Positions 48,592 through 57,332 of a stretch of DNA of 62,302 nt are shown here, one piece after another. The position numbers were made by a program, and so were the translations under genes. This stretch comes from Oceaniglobus trochenteri (GTDB taxonomy: Bacteria > Pseudomonadota > Alphaproteobacteria > Rhodobacterales > Rhodobacteraceae), in NCBI RefSeq assembly GCF_020529025.1, contig NZ_JACNMM010000020.1:1-62302 (forward strand), given 5' to 3'. The notes below the pieces were generated by a model. The model made no database searches and was not told where the DNA came from. It worked only from the letters and a program-made list of their open reading frames with translations. Every line of letters begins with the position of its first letter. Position 1 is the first letter of the stretch.

Positions 48592-50807
48592 CCCGTTTCA
48601 GCCCGCCCCAGAACGCCTTTTCAAGCGGTGAGATTTCGCCGCTTTTGCGTGTCCGGTACGATTATCAGCGCTTCCAGACCGGGCTGGCCGTGTGTCGCGG
48701 GTTCATTCCCCTGCGCCAGGGCGGCTTCACCCGGGCGCCCGGCACCCTGTTCAAAGGCTACACCCGCAACAATGCGCGCGCGCGCCTTATCCCGTTCGAG
48801 TTTGCCCGTGACGACGCCGTGGTGCTGGAGTTCACCGCTGGGCGGATGCGGGTATGGCGTTATGGCGCCCTGATCATGGATGGCGGTTCGCCCTATGAAC
48901 TGGAAACCCCTTACAGCCTTGCGGCCATCGACCGGCTTCAATGGGTGCAGTCGGCGGATGTGATCTATTTCTGTGATGGCCTTCAGCCGGTGCAAAAGCT
49001 GAGCCGCTTCGCGCTGGACAACTGGACGATTGCGCCTCTTGCGCTGGATCGCGGGCCGTTCCGCGTTCAGAACCTGGACGAGGATCTGACGATCCAGTGT
49101 TCGGCGGCGACGGGCACCATCACGCTGACCGCTTCAGAGGACTTCTTCGTCGCGGATCATGTCGGCAGCCTTCTGCGGCTTGAGGGCGAGGACTATTCGG
49201 ACATCGCGCTGTGGTCGGGGAATACCTCCGTCACGGTCGGCGATGTCATGCGGTACGGGGCAAACATCTACGAGCTGACCGCCGGAACGGATACCGGAGT
49301 GAACCCGCCGGTGCATACATCGGGGGTTCAGAAATACGATTTCGAAGACGGGACCTCGTGGAAGTTCCTTTCCGACGGGATCGGGATCGTGCGGATCACC
49401 GCGATCGACAGCCCGACATCGGCCACGGCCGAGGTGATCGAGGCCGTGCCCGCCCCCTGCGTTTCCAGTCCGACCTATCGCTTTTCCGAGGGCGCCTGGT
49501 CCGGCCGCTTTGGCCATCCGGCGGCAATCGAGATCCACGATCAGCGGCTTGTCGCAGCGGCGACGGCCAGCGATCCGCGCACCGTCTGGTTCTCGGCGGC
49601 GGGGGCCTTCGATGATTTCGAGCCCAGCAGCGAAGCCGACGGTTCGTTCGGCTATGCGATCGCCGGGCGCTCCAGCGTCAACCGCATCCTGTGGCTGCGC
49701 AGCGGTGCGCGCGCCCTTCATATCGGCGCCCTGGGCGAGGAGTATTCCACCCGCTCGACCAGCGGCGAACAGGGGATCGGCCCCACGACGGCCACCTTCG
49801 GGCGGGACAGTTCCATCGGATCGGCCGATGCGACCCCCATTGCGCCGGCGGGCAACCCGATTTTCATCGCGCGCGACGGCGCCCGCCTGTTCGAGATCGA
49901 CTATTCCCTGCAGCGCGACGCCAACCGCCCGCGCGAACTGAGCCTGCCGTCCGACCATATCGGCGCTTCGGGGTTTCGCGACATCGTCTGGCAATCGTCG
50001 CCCCAGCAGATGGCATGGCTGCGCCTGGGCAATGCCGATCTGGCGCTGATGATCTATGACCCCGATCAGGACGTTCTGGGCTGGGCAACCGTTCCGGTGG
50101 CCGGCGGCGAGGTCGAAAGCGTGACGGTGTCCGCCGACCCGACAGGCGCCGTCGACGTGGTGGACCTGGTCGTGCGCCGCGTTGTCGATGGCCAGGTCGT
50201 GCGCATGTTCGAACAGCAATCCCTGACCTATGGCATCCTGACGGGCACCCAGGCCCTGAGCGAGGCCAACCACCTGTTCGCGGCCGCCGACATCACCGCG
50301 GATCCCGCGATTGATACCTTCAGCGTGCCGCATCTGGCGGGGCAGACCGTGACGGCCTGGACAGACCAGGGCCAGTTTCCCGACCTGACCGTCGCTGGCG
50401 ATGGGTCGATCGTCCTTCCCGAAAAGGTGGGCCATGCCTTTATCGGGCTGTTTGACGATACGCACCAGGTGGAAACCCTGCCGGTGCAGGCACCGGCGCG
50501 CGATGGCAACAGCCTGGGTCGGCGCAAGCGGCTGCACTCGGGGCTGGGCTTGCAGGTGCATCGCAGCGCCGCCGGCAAGGTGCAGGCGGTGGAACGTGAT
50601 GCAGGCCAACCCGACCGCGTCGGCCAGGCGCAGGGCATCCTGCCGCGCAAGGTCGCGGCAGAGCTGGTCACCACCTACAGCGGCCCCTGCGAGATCCCGG
50701 TGCCCAGTGGCCATGCCGGCGAAGTGTTCTACCGCTTTCGGCCTGACGGCGGTGCACCCCTGACAATCCTGGCCTCGGTGCCAGTCGTGGAAGAGGCGGG
50801 CGGCTGA
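48588..50807 (+). CDS. Tail tubular protein B-like (T7 gp12)
   Basis: 739 aa with a GTG start that overlaps the previous stop. FSPPQNAFSSGEISPLLRVR and CRGFIPLRQGGFTRAPGTLF are the hallmark start of gp12-like nozzle proteins; beta-propeller-like strands fill the body. It forms the tail nozzle of short-tailed phages. Ends KVAAELVTTYSGPCEIPVPSG region. Confidence 0.88.
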   Translation: MTRFSPPQNAFSSGEISPLLRVRYDYQRFQTGLAVCRGFIPLRQGGFTRAPGTLFKGYTRNNARARLIPFEFARDDAVVLEFTAGRMRVWRYGALIMDGGSPYELETPYSLAAIDRLQWVQSADVIYFCDGLQPVQKLSRFALDNWTIAPLALDRGPFRVQNLDEDLTIQCSAATGTITLTASEDFFVADHVGSLLRLEGEDYSDIALWSGNTSVTVGDVMRYGANIYELTAGTDTGVNPPVHTSGVQKYDFEDGTSWKFLSDGIGIVRITAIDSPTSATAEVIEAVPAPCVSSPTYRFSEGAWSGRFGHPAAIEIHDQRLVAAATASDPRTVWFSAAGAFDDFEPSSEADGSFGYAIAGRSSVNRILWLRSGARALHIGALGEEYSTRSTSGEQGIGPTTATFGRDSSIGSADATPIAPAGNPIFIARDGARLFEIDYSLQRDANRPRELSLPSDHIGASGFRDIVWQSSPQQMAWLRLGNADLALMIYDPDQDVLGWATVPVAGGEVESVTVSADPTGAVDVVDLVVRRVVDGQVVRMFEQQSLTYGILTGTQALSEANHLFAAADITADPAIDTFSVPHLAGQTVTAWTDQGQFPDLTVAGDGSIVLPEKVGHAFIGLFDDTHQVETLPVQAPARDGNSLGRRKRLHSGLGLQVHRSAAGKVQAVERDAGQPDRVGQAQGILPRKVAAELVTTYSGPCEIPVPSGHAGEVFYRFRPDGGAPLTILASVPVVEEAGG

Positions 50808-51358
50808 TGTGTGTTCCGGCAATTCTTGGCGCTCTTGGCGCGGCGGGGGCAGGCGGTGCCGCCACGGCGGCCGGCGCTGGCGCGCTAGCCGGTACCACGA
50901 CCGCTGCAACCGGCCTGGCATCGCTGCAGGGCCTTGGCACCCTGGTGTCGATGGGCGGTGCGCTGTTCTCGGGCATTTCGCAATACCGCGCGGCAAAGCA
51001 GAACGTCGCGCTGATCGAAGAGCAGAAGCAGACTGAAGCCCAGATCAATGCGATCGAGGATCATCGGTCGCGCATGAAGTTCATGTCGGCGATCCGCCAG
51101 CAGTCGGCCCAGCTGGTTGCGAGTGGCGTGACACTGGACAGCCCCACGGCGGTGACGCTGGGCCAGAATGCGGCGCGCGAGCTGTCCTATGAAAGCCAGT
51201 CGGTGCGCGCGGGCGGTCAGGCCCGCCAGACCGAGCTGAGCGCCGAGCAGCGCGCCCTGCGCGCGCGGGGCCGCACCGCCCTGTTCAAGGGTGGCCTGTC
51301 GGCGGCGGGCACCCTGCTGGATGATGCCCCGGACATCTGGCCGGAGCTTCTGCGATGA
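50807..51358 (+). CDS. Internal virion protein A-like (T7 gp14)
   Basis: 183 aa. The N-terminus is Ala/Gly-rich and hydrophobic (ILGALGAAGAGGAATAAGAG), then helical segments rich in Gln/Ala/Arg. T7 gp14 is 196 aa with a similar shape and forms an outer-membrane pore at ejection. Shares a base with gp12-like stop (TGATG) and overlaps the next gene (ATGA). Confidence 0.8.
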   Translation: MCVPAILGALGAAGAGGAATAAGAGALAGTTTAATGLASLQGLGTLVSMGGALFSGISQYRAAKQNVALIEEQKQTEAQINAIEDHRSRMKFMSAIRQQSAQLVASGVTLDSPTAVTLGQNAARELSYESQSVRAGGQARQTELSAEQRALRARGRTALFKGGLSAAGTLLDDAPDIWPELLR

Positions 51359-53448
51359 CGCTGACGGTTCCCCAGAGCAATGCACGGCCTGGCCGTGCCC
51401 CCCAGGTCCGCGTCGAGGCCAACGGTGCCGGTGAGGCGATCGAGCAATTCGGCCAGGTGATGAACAAGGTCGGCACGCGGATCGTGGAAGACCGGCTGAG
51501 CCGCGCCACTGCCCGGGCTGAAACCGACTTCACCAGGGACATCGGTCAGCTGCGTCTGGAATTCGACCAGATGACCGACCCCGACGAGATCGATGCCCAG
51601 TGGGGCCCCCGGGTGGCCGAGCTGAAGGCCAGGTACATCGAGGGGCAGGACCCGCGCGTGCGAGACCGCCTGGACATCGGGTTCGATCGCCTGGCCAACA
51701 CGCACGCCAACGCCTTGGGCGCACGCGCGATCGCACTGGGTCAGCAGCAGCGCGAAGCGGACTGGATCACCTATCGTCACGAGACGCTGAACCAGGCGGC
51801 CCGTTCCGACCCCGAAACGCGCGACGAGCTCTTGTCGACCGGCCTGGCCAAGATCGACAGCCTGGTGACGGATGGAACCATCACGGCCGACGAAGGCGCA
51901 CTGCGCAAGGTGAGGCTGATCGGCGATGCCGACAACGCCAGCGCGACTTCCCTGATTGCGGAAGACCCGGCAGCCTTCCTGACTGCCGCCGAGGCGGGCA
52001 TATATGACGGCCTGGGTGCCGAAACACTGGCGACCAAGAAGGTGCAGGCGCAGGCGCGCCTGGATGCCGAGGCGGCCGAGCTTGAGCGCGCCAGCGAAAA
52101 GGCGGATCGTGAACGCAAGGCCGGGATCGGCGACTGGCTGAGCGATGCGACCGCCATTCTGAAATCCGGGCGCCAGCTGAAGGACGTGGCGCGCCTGAAC
52201 GATCCCGAGGTGCAGGCCCACCCGGCCTATGCCGAAGCCTCGGCCGCCTATGATCTCGCGCTGGAGATCCCGAACCTTGCACTGCTGACGCCGCAGGAGC
52301 TGCGCCAGGCCTTGCAGAGAGAGCGCAACGATCCTGTCGAGAAGCCTTTCCAGCTCGAGCGGGAGAAGGTGCTGCGCGATGCCCTGGCCGAGGCCGAGGC
52401 CGGGTGGAAGCGCGACGCCGTCGCCTATGCCGGGACCAAGGACAACGTGCTTTCGTTCCCGGAACTGCCCGACTTCGATCCGGCCGATCCCGAAGCCTAT
52501 GCCCGGGGCATCGCGGCGCGGGTGCGTCATGCCGGATACCTTCAGGAAAACGGCTATATCGATGATCTGGCGGTGCTGGATGCCGAACAGAGGGCCGCGC
52601 TGAAACAGCAGACGGGGCCCGAAGCCGACCCGCACGCGCGCACGGTTCTGGCCGCCGCGCTTCACGGCGGCCTGACCGAAGCGCCCGAGTTGTTCGAGAC
52701 GGTGTCGGATGATCCGGTGTTCCGTCATGTCGGCCGGATGCTGTCCAGCGGATTGAACCCCGTCACGGCCGAAGAGCTGTTCAAGGGACAGCAGGCCCTG
52801 GCCCAGGGCAACGTCAGCCTGCCCCCGGCACGGTCGCGGCAGGATGCGGCCTTTTCCGAGATCGGTGACATCTATGCCGATGTGCGGGGCGGGCAGGCCC
52901 TGCAGGCCGAGACGATCGCAGCGGCCGATGCGCTTTATGCGGCGCGCATGGGGCGCATCGATCCCGGCGCCGACATCGACGAGGATGTCTATCGCCAGGC
53001 GCTGCACGAAGCCAATGGCGGCCTTGGCCCCTATGACAGCCCCCGCAAGGCCAAGGGAGGCGTCCAGACGATCAACGGCCAACCCACCCTGTTGCCGCCG
53101 GACATGACGGCGGCCGAGGTTCAGGATGCCTATGATCGCATCGAAGATCAGCTTGATGGTTGGCGGGACAATCAAGGCTATGGTCTTCGCAAGTTCGCAG
53201 CAAAGGACAATGAGATTATCCTGCGAGGGTTGCGTGCGGCTAGCATAAACGGGAAAGATCCGGTTCTTGGCCCCCCCGAGCGTGCTGCTGGATTGTTCCG
53301 GGATGTGCGGTTCATCAAGCTACCTGGGGCCGATGACCTTTATTACCTGCGCTATGAGCGTTCGGGGGAGCCGTATTTCGTAGAGGATACCGAAGGCGCG
53401 ACTTTCGTCTTCAGTTTGCGTGACCTAATCGAAGGTTCGCGCGAATGA
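51355..53448 (+). CDS. Internal virion protein B-like (T7 gp15)
   Basis: 697 aa (T7 gp15: 747). Long helical, acidic/Ala-rich protein (DRLSRATARAETDFTRDIGQ, ELERASEKADRERKAGIGDW). C-terminal 70 residues (LYYLRYERSGEPYFVEDTE) have more strands. It should form part of the DNA-ejection channel. ATGA overlap on both ends. Confidence 0.8.
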   Translation: MTLTVPQSNARPGRAPQVRVEANGAGEAIEQFGQVMNKVGTRIVEDRLSRATARAETDFTRDIGQLRLEFDQMTDPDEIDAQWGPRVAELKARYIEGQDPRVRDRLDIGFDRLANTHANALGARAIALGQQQREADWITYRHETLNQAARSDPETRDELLSTGLAKIDSLVTDGTITADEGALRKVRLIGDADNASATSLIAEDPAAFLTAAEAGIYDGLGAETLATKKVQAQARLDAEAAELERASEKADRERKAGIGDWLSDATAILKSGRQLKDVARLNDPEVQAHPAYAEASAAYDLALEIPNLALLTPQELRQALQRERNDPVEKPFQLEREKVLRDALAEAEAGWKRDAVAYAGTKDNVLSFPELPDFDPADPEAYARGIAARVRHAGYLQENGYIDDLAVLDAEQRAALKQQTGPEADPHARTVLAAALHGGLTEAPELFETVSDDPVFRHVGRMLSSGLNPVTAEELFKGQQALAQGNVSLPPARSRQDAAFSEIGDIYADVRGGQALQAETIAAADALYAARMGRIDPGADIDEDVYRQALHEANGGLGPYDSPRKAKGGVQTINGQPTLLPPDMTAAEVQDAYDRIEDQLDGWRDNQGYGLRKFAAKDNEIILRGLRAASINGKDPVLGPPERAAGLFRDVRFIKLPGADDLYYLRYERSGEPYFVEDTEGATFVFSLRDLIEGSRE

Positions 53449-56400
53449 GCATGACGGAATTTGGATTGGCGCCGGAAGATCGCGGCGAGCCAGGGCCGAA
53501 GTTGACACCTGCGGTGAGGCCGCAGGTATTGGAACCTGAACCGCGCAAGGTCAGGGACACTCGCCCCGAACCGGAACCTGCTGGCCGGGGTGCGAGGGAC
53601 GATGCAACTGCCAGTCCCCGTTTGCCCAAAGCGGTGCAAGTGCCGGTCAACCGCACTCCACCCCCGAAGAATGACGGATCTGACGATCCCGCGGGGACGT
53701 TTGATGTTCTGGGCGCCTCTTGGCGTTCCGAAACCATCCGCACGGACGCTTTCGGATACGCTGCCCGCCAACGCGCGGCTTTGGCCTTCGACATGCTGGA
53801 GAGGCTTTCGCCTGAGGGATTGGATCGTGTTCGCAAGCGGATGGGGTCGCCGCAGTTTGCGGATGAGAAGTTCACCGATCTAGTGGTAGCGGAGGCTGCG
53901 CTGGAAGCCGCCGAGAACCCGGACGCCTGGGACGACATGCCGCTGGACCCCAAGGCCTTCACGGCCAGGATCAACAGCCAGCGCAAGGCAGACCTGGCCG
54001 AAGCCGAGGCCGTGTTGAACCAGCCTGGCGGCGCCTTTGCCGAATTCGCGGGGTCGATGGCCCGCGCCTTTGTCGATCCGGTCAACCTGGCCCTGGCCCC
54101 CTTCGGGCTGGGCGGATCGCTGGGGCGTGTCATCGTGTCGGAGGCGGCCCTTGGCGCAGCGGGCGAAGCCGCCAGCCTGCCCCGGGAATACCGGGTCGCG
54201 GATGAACTGGACATCGACCCGCCGAACCCGCTGGTGCGCATCGCATCGGGCGCGGTGTTCGGCGGCGGCGTGGCCGGGGTGATCGGGCTGGGCGCGCGCG
54301 CCCTGTCCCATGTGAGCGCCAAGCGCCAGGCCACCCGCGAGGCAACGGCCGACAGTGACGATCCCCTGGGAACGCGGGCCGAGATCGACGCGGCCGAGCG
54401 GCGGCTGGCGGGTCGCGATAGGCCTGCGGGCCGCATGGCGTCGGGGCGCAAGGTGCCCGTCACCTACGAGCTTGACGGCAAGATCCGGTCAATCCCGCCC
54501 GGCGATGCATTCGTGGCGCAGGTCCAGTCTGTTGTTGCCCCGCTGGGCGATGACATCGGCGTGGTCATCACCTCGGGCGGCCAGGTCGCGAAAGGCACCG
54601 AAGGCCCGCGCACGGGCTCGACGCGCCACGATGTCGACGAGCATGGCGAAGCACATACGGCGGACATCGTTCTGACGCGCAAGGGTGTTCGCGTCCGCCC
54701 GGCCGACGATCCCGAACTGTACGAGAAGTTCTTCAACCGTGCGGCCGCCGTCTGGCCTGGTCTGGGCCACTATGAATGGGGGGTCCATGTCGGCGGCGGC
54801 AGCGTGGCAGCCTGGGGCCCCGACAAGACATCGCGCACGCTTGACCCCCGGTTCGGACGTGCCATTGCCGCTGGCCGCCAGGGGCGGACGCTGGATGGCG
54901 CGGGCAGCCTGGGCGAAGTGATCCCGATCGAGATCCGCAATGGCATCTTCGCAGGGGAAAGTGGCGGCGACTACGATGCCCTGTTTGGGTTCCAGAACCG
55001 CACGGGGGGGCGTTACGCCGACGTGCGCCTGACAGACATGACCGTTGATGAAGCCATCGCGTTTGCATCTCCGCGTGGTGAATATGCCGGTTGGGTCAGG
55101 TCGCAGGTGGGGCGTACCGCAACGCCGATGGGGGCTTACCAGATCGTTGGCCAGACCCTGCGCGAATTCAAGGCCAAGCTGCGCCTGACCGGCGAAGAGC
55201 TGATGACGCCCGAGTTGCAGGATCGCATCGCCTATCACATCTGGAAGGATCAGGGCACCGGTGCCTGGCAGGGCTATCGCGGGCCACGCAGCACGGCGCC
55301 CTCGGCCTCGGGCGGCGCGTCGGCGGCCGGCGGCGGGGGGGCGGTTGACTACAGCGGTTATTCCACGTCGCGCGGATACACCGACACCGGCCAGGTGCGC
55401 TATGGCGACGGCAAGCAGATTGACGTGGAATATGTCGTTGCCGACCTGTCGACCCTTCGCCAGGCCAGCGGCGACCTTCAGCCGCGCGATCGCGGGCGTG
55501 CCAGTTCCGACGCCCAGGTGGCGCAGATTGCTGCGGGCCTTGACCCGGCGCTGTTGATGCCAAGTCCGACGGCGGATCGCGGCACCCCGATCGTGGGCCC
55601 GGACGACGTGATCGAAAGCGGCAACGGCCGGATGCTCGCGCTGGGGCGCGCCTATGACCAGGGGCTGGACAGGGCGCAGGCCTATCGCCAGGCGATCGAG
55701 GCGGCGGGATACGAGATCCCCGAGGGCATCGAGCGGCCGGTGCTGATCGCGCGGCGCACCTCGCAGATGAGCGATGCCGAACGGCGCACCTTCGTGGTCG
55801 AGGCCCAGGACAGTGGCGTCATGCGGATGCCGGCCGAGGAACGGGCCCGCGTCGGCGCCGGTGCCCTGGATGGCGGGCTGATGTCGAAGTATCGCCCCGA
55901 TGCGGATCTGCGCAGCCCCGACAACGCCGAATTCACCCGCGGTTTCCTGTCTGCCTACCCGGCATCCGAACGGGCGGATTTCACGCGCGGCGACAAGAGC
56001 CTGTCGTCGGCGGCCATCCGGCAGATCCGCGACGTGTTCTTTGCCCGCGCCTATGAGGCCCCCGACATCGTCGCGCGCTATGTCGAGGAAGACGCCGGGC
56101 CGATGCGCAGCCTGATGGATGCCCTTGCGACCGCGGCCCCCGATCTGGCCGCGCTGCGCATCGACATCGCCAATGGCCTTGTCGCCCCGGAAATGGACAT
56201 CACGCCCTTCCTGCTGGACGCGGTGCGGCTGATCGCCAGCGCGCGCGACCTGGCCGCCGCCCGGCCGGGCAGCACGGCCGCGCAGATGGTCGAAGAGCTG
56301 CTGGCCGATGTCGATCTTCTGGATGGCGCCATAGCGCCCCTGACGCGGGCGCTGGTGGCCCGTCTGATGCCGGGCGGGCGCCAGGCCCCGGCCGACAAGG

Positions 56401-57332
56401 TGGCGGCCTTCCTGCGCCAGTACGCGGGCGAAGCGCGCGCGGCAGGGCGCACCGGTGGATTGCTGGATGCCCCCGGCCCCCTGGACGTGCTGAAACGGAT
56501 CGATCCCGATACCTTTGGCGATCTGACCGAAACCGGGATCAGCCGCGCCGGCGCTTCAGAAATGCAGGCACCCGACGCCCTGCCCAGCGGTGCAGCCGAC
56601 GAGGGCGCATCATCGCCCGATCTGGTCGCGGGCGATCAACGTGCAAGCCAGGCCATGAGGGATGAGGCACAGCAGCCTTTCGGCCCGATCCACACGGATC
56701 TTCGCGATCAGCCGGAAGCTGCCATCCAGCGTTTGCTGGCCGAAAAGACCGGCGAAGTTCCCGACGCGATCGTACATCCGGAACTTGGTGATATCGCCTT
56801 TGTCTATGGAAAGCCTGACCCGAAAGGGTTTGGGCTATCGCATATCATCGAGGATCACCCTGGCGACATCGAGCGGGTGATCGATGTCTTGCGGCGCGGG
56901 ACGGTTGTTCAGCGATCGGAGAACCGGGTGCGCCTGGTGATCGACGATGGCGACATGGCGGTTGCGGCGGTTCGCCTGTCATACGATGGCAAGCAGAAAA
57001 ACTGGCTTCTGACAGGTTATCGTGTCGATCGGCCTGCCGATGTGGCTGAAAATGCCCGGCTTCTGCGGAGGACTGACGTGCAGAACGTTGACGCATCAAC
57101 GGCTCCTGATGCGACCGGACCCTCCAAAGATAAGAGCGAGCCCGCCACCTGGCAAGCCCCCGATCCGTCTGACGATGTCGCGCAACTGCGCGCATCGAGC
57201 GCTTCGGATGAGCTGACCTTCACCCGCGAGGACGGCACCGAACTCTCCCTGACAGAGATGCTGGACGAGCTGGATGAAGACGACGTCCTGACCACGGTGG
57301 TCAGCGGCTGCGCGTTGAAAGGAAGCGCCTGA
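53445..57332 (+). CDS. Large ejection protein with peptidoglycan-degrading and polyvalent domains (T7 gp16-like)
   Basis: 1295 aa (T7 gp16: 1318). Segments: Pro-rich start (1-90); helical with a hydrophobic stretch at about 262-285; an M15-like peptidase region (about 360-475: Arg394-His395, Asp407 in HTADIVL, His448 in WGVHVG); a muramidase-like domain (about 500-605: Glu505 in FAGESGGDYDALFG, PMGAYQIVGQTL); a DdrB/ParB-like region (about 655-805, ending in IESGNGRMLALGRAYDQG and similar); a helical part; and a PBECR-type nuclease-like region (about 1090-1200: GFGLSHIIEDHPG). It probably digests the wall and is injected with DNA; the last two domains would act in the host. Assignments by motif only. 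Confidence 0.75.
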   Translation: MSMTEFGLAPEDRGEPGPKLTPAVRPQVLEPEPRKVRDTRPEPEPAGRGARDDATASPRLPKAVQVPVNRTPPPKNDGSDDPAGTFDVLGASWRSETIRTDAFGYAARQRAALAFDMLERLSPEGLDRVRKRMGSPQFADEKFTDLVVAEAALEAAENPDAWDDMPLDPKAFTARINSQRKADLAEAEAVLNQPGGAFAEFAGSMARAFVDPVNLALAPFGLGGSLGRVIVSEAALGAAGEAASLPREYRVADELDIDPPNPLVRIASGAVFGGGVAGVIGLGARALSHVSAKRQATREATADSDDPLGTRAEIDAAERRLAGRDRPAGRMASGRKVPVTYELDGKIRSIPPGDAFVAQVQSVVAPLGDDIGVVITSGGQVAKGTEGPRTGSTRHDVDEHGEAHTADIVLTRKGVRVRPADDPELYEKFFNRAAAVWPGLGHYEWGVHVGGGSVAAWGPDKTSRTLDPRFGRAIAAGRQGRTLDGAGSLGEVIPIEIRNGIFAGESGGDYDALFGFQNRTGGRYADVRLTDMTVDEAIAFASPRGEYAGWVRSQVGRTATPMGAYQIVGQTLREFKAKLRLTGEELMTPELQDRIAYHIWKDQGTGAWQGYRGPRSTAPSASGGASAAGGGGAVDYSGYSTSRGYTDTGQVRYGDGKQIDVEYVVADLSTLRQASGDLQPRDRGRASSDAQVAQIAAGLDPALLMPSPTADRGTPIVGPDDVIESGNGRMLALGRAYDQGLDRAQAYRQAIEAAGYEIPEGIERPVLIARRTSQMSDAERRTFVVEAQDSGVMRMPAEERARVGAGALDGGLMSKYRPDADLRSPDNAEFTRGFLSAYPASERADFTRGDKSLSSAAIRQIRDVFFARAYEAPDIVARYVEEDAGPMRSLMDALATAAPDLAALRIDIANGLVAPEMDITPFLLDAVRLIASARDLAAARPGSTAAQMVEELLADVDLLDGAIAPLTRALVARLMPGGRQAPADKVAAFLRQYAGEARAAGRTGGLLDAPGPLDVLKRIDPDTFGDLTETGISRAGASEMQAPDALPSGAADEGASSPDLVAGDQRASQAMRDEAQQPFGPIHTDLRDQPEAAIQRLLAEKTGEVPDAIVHPELGDIAFVYGKPDPKGFGLSHIIEDHPGDIERVIDVLRRGTVVQRSENRVRLVIDDGDMAVAAVRLSYDGKQKNWLLTGYRVDRPADVAENARLLRRTDVQNVDASTAPDATGPSKDKSEPATWQAPDPSDDVAQLRASSASDELTFTREDGTELSLTEMLDELDEDDVLTTVVSGCALKGSA

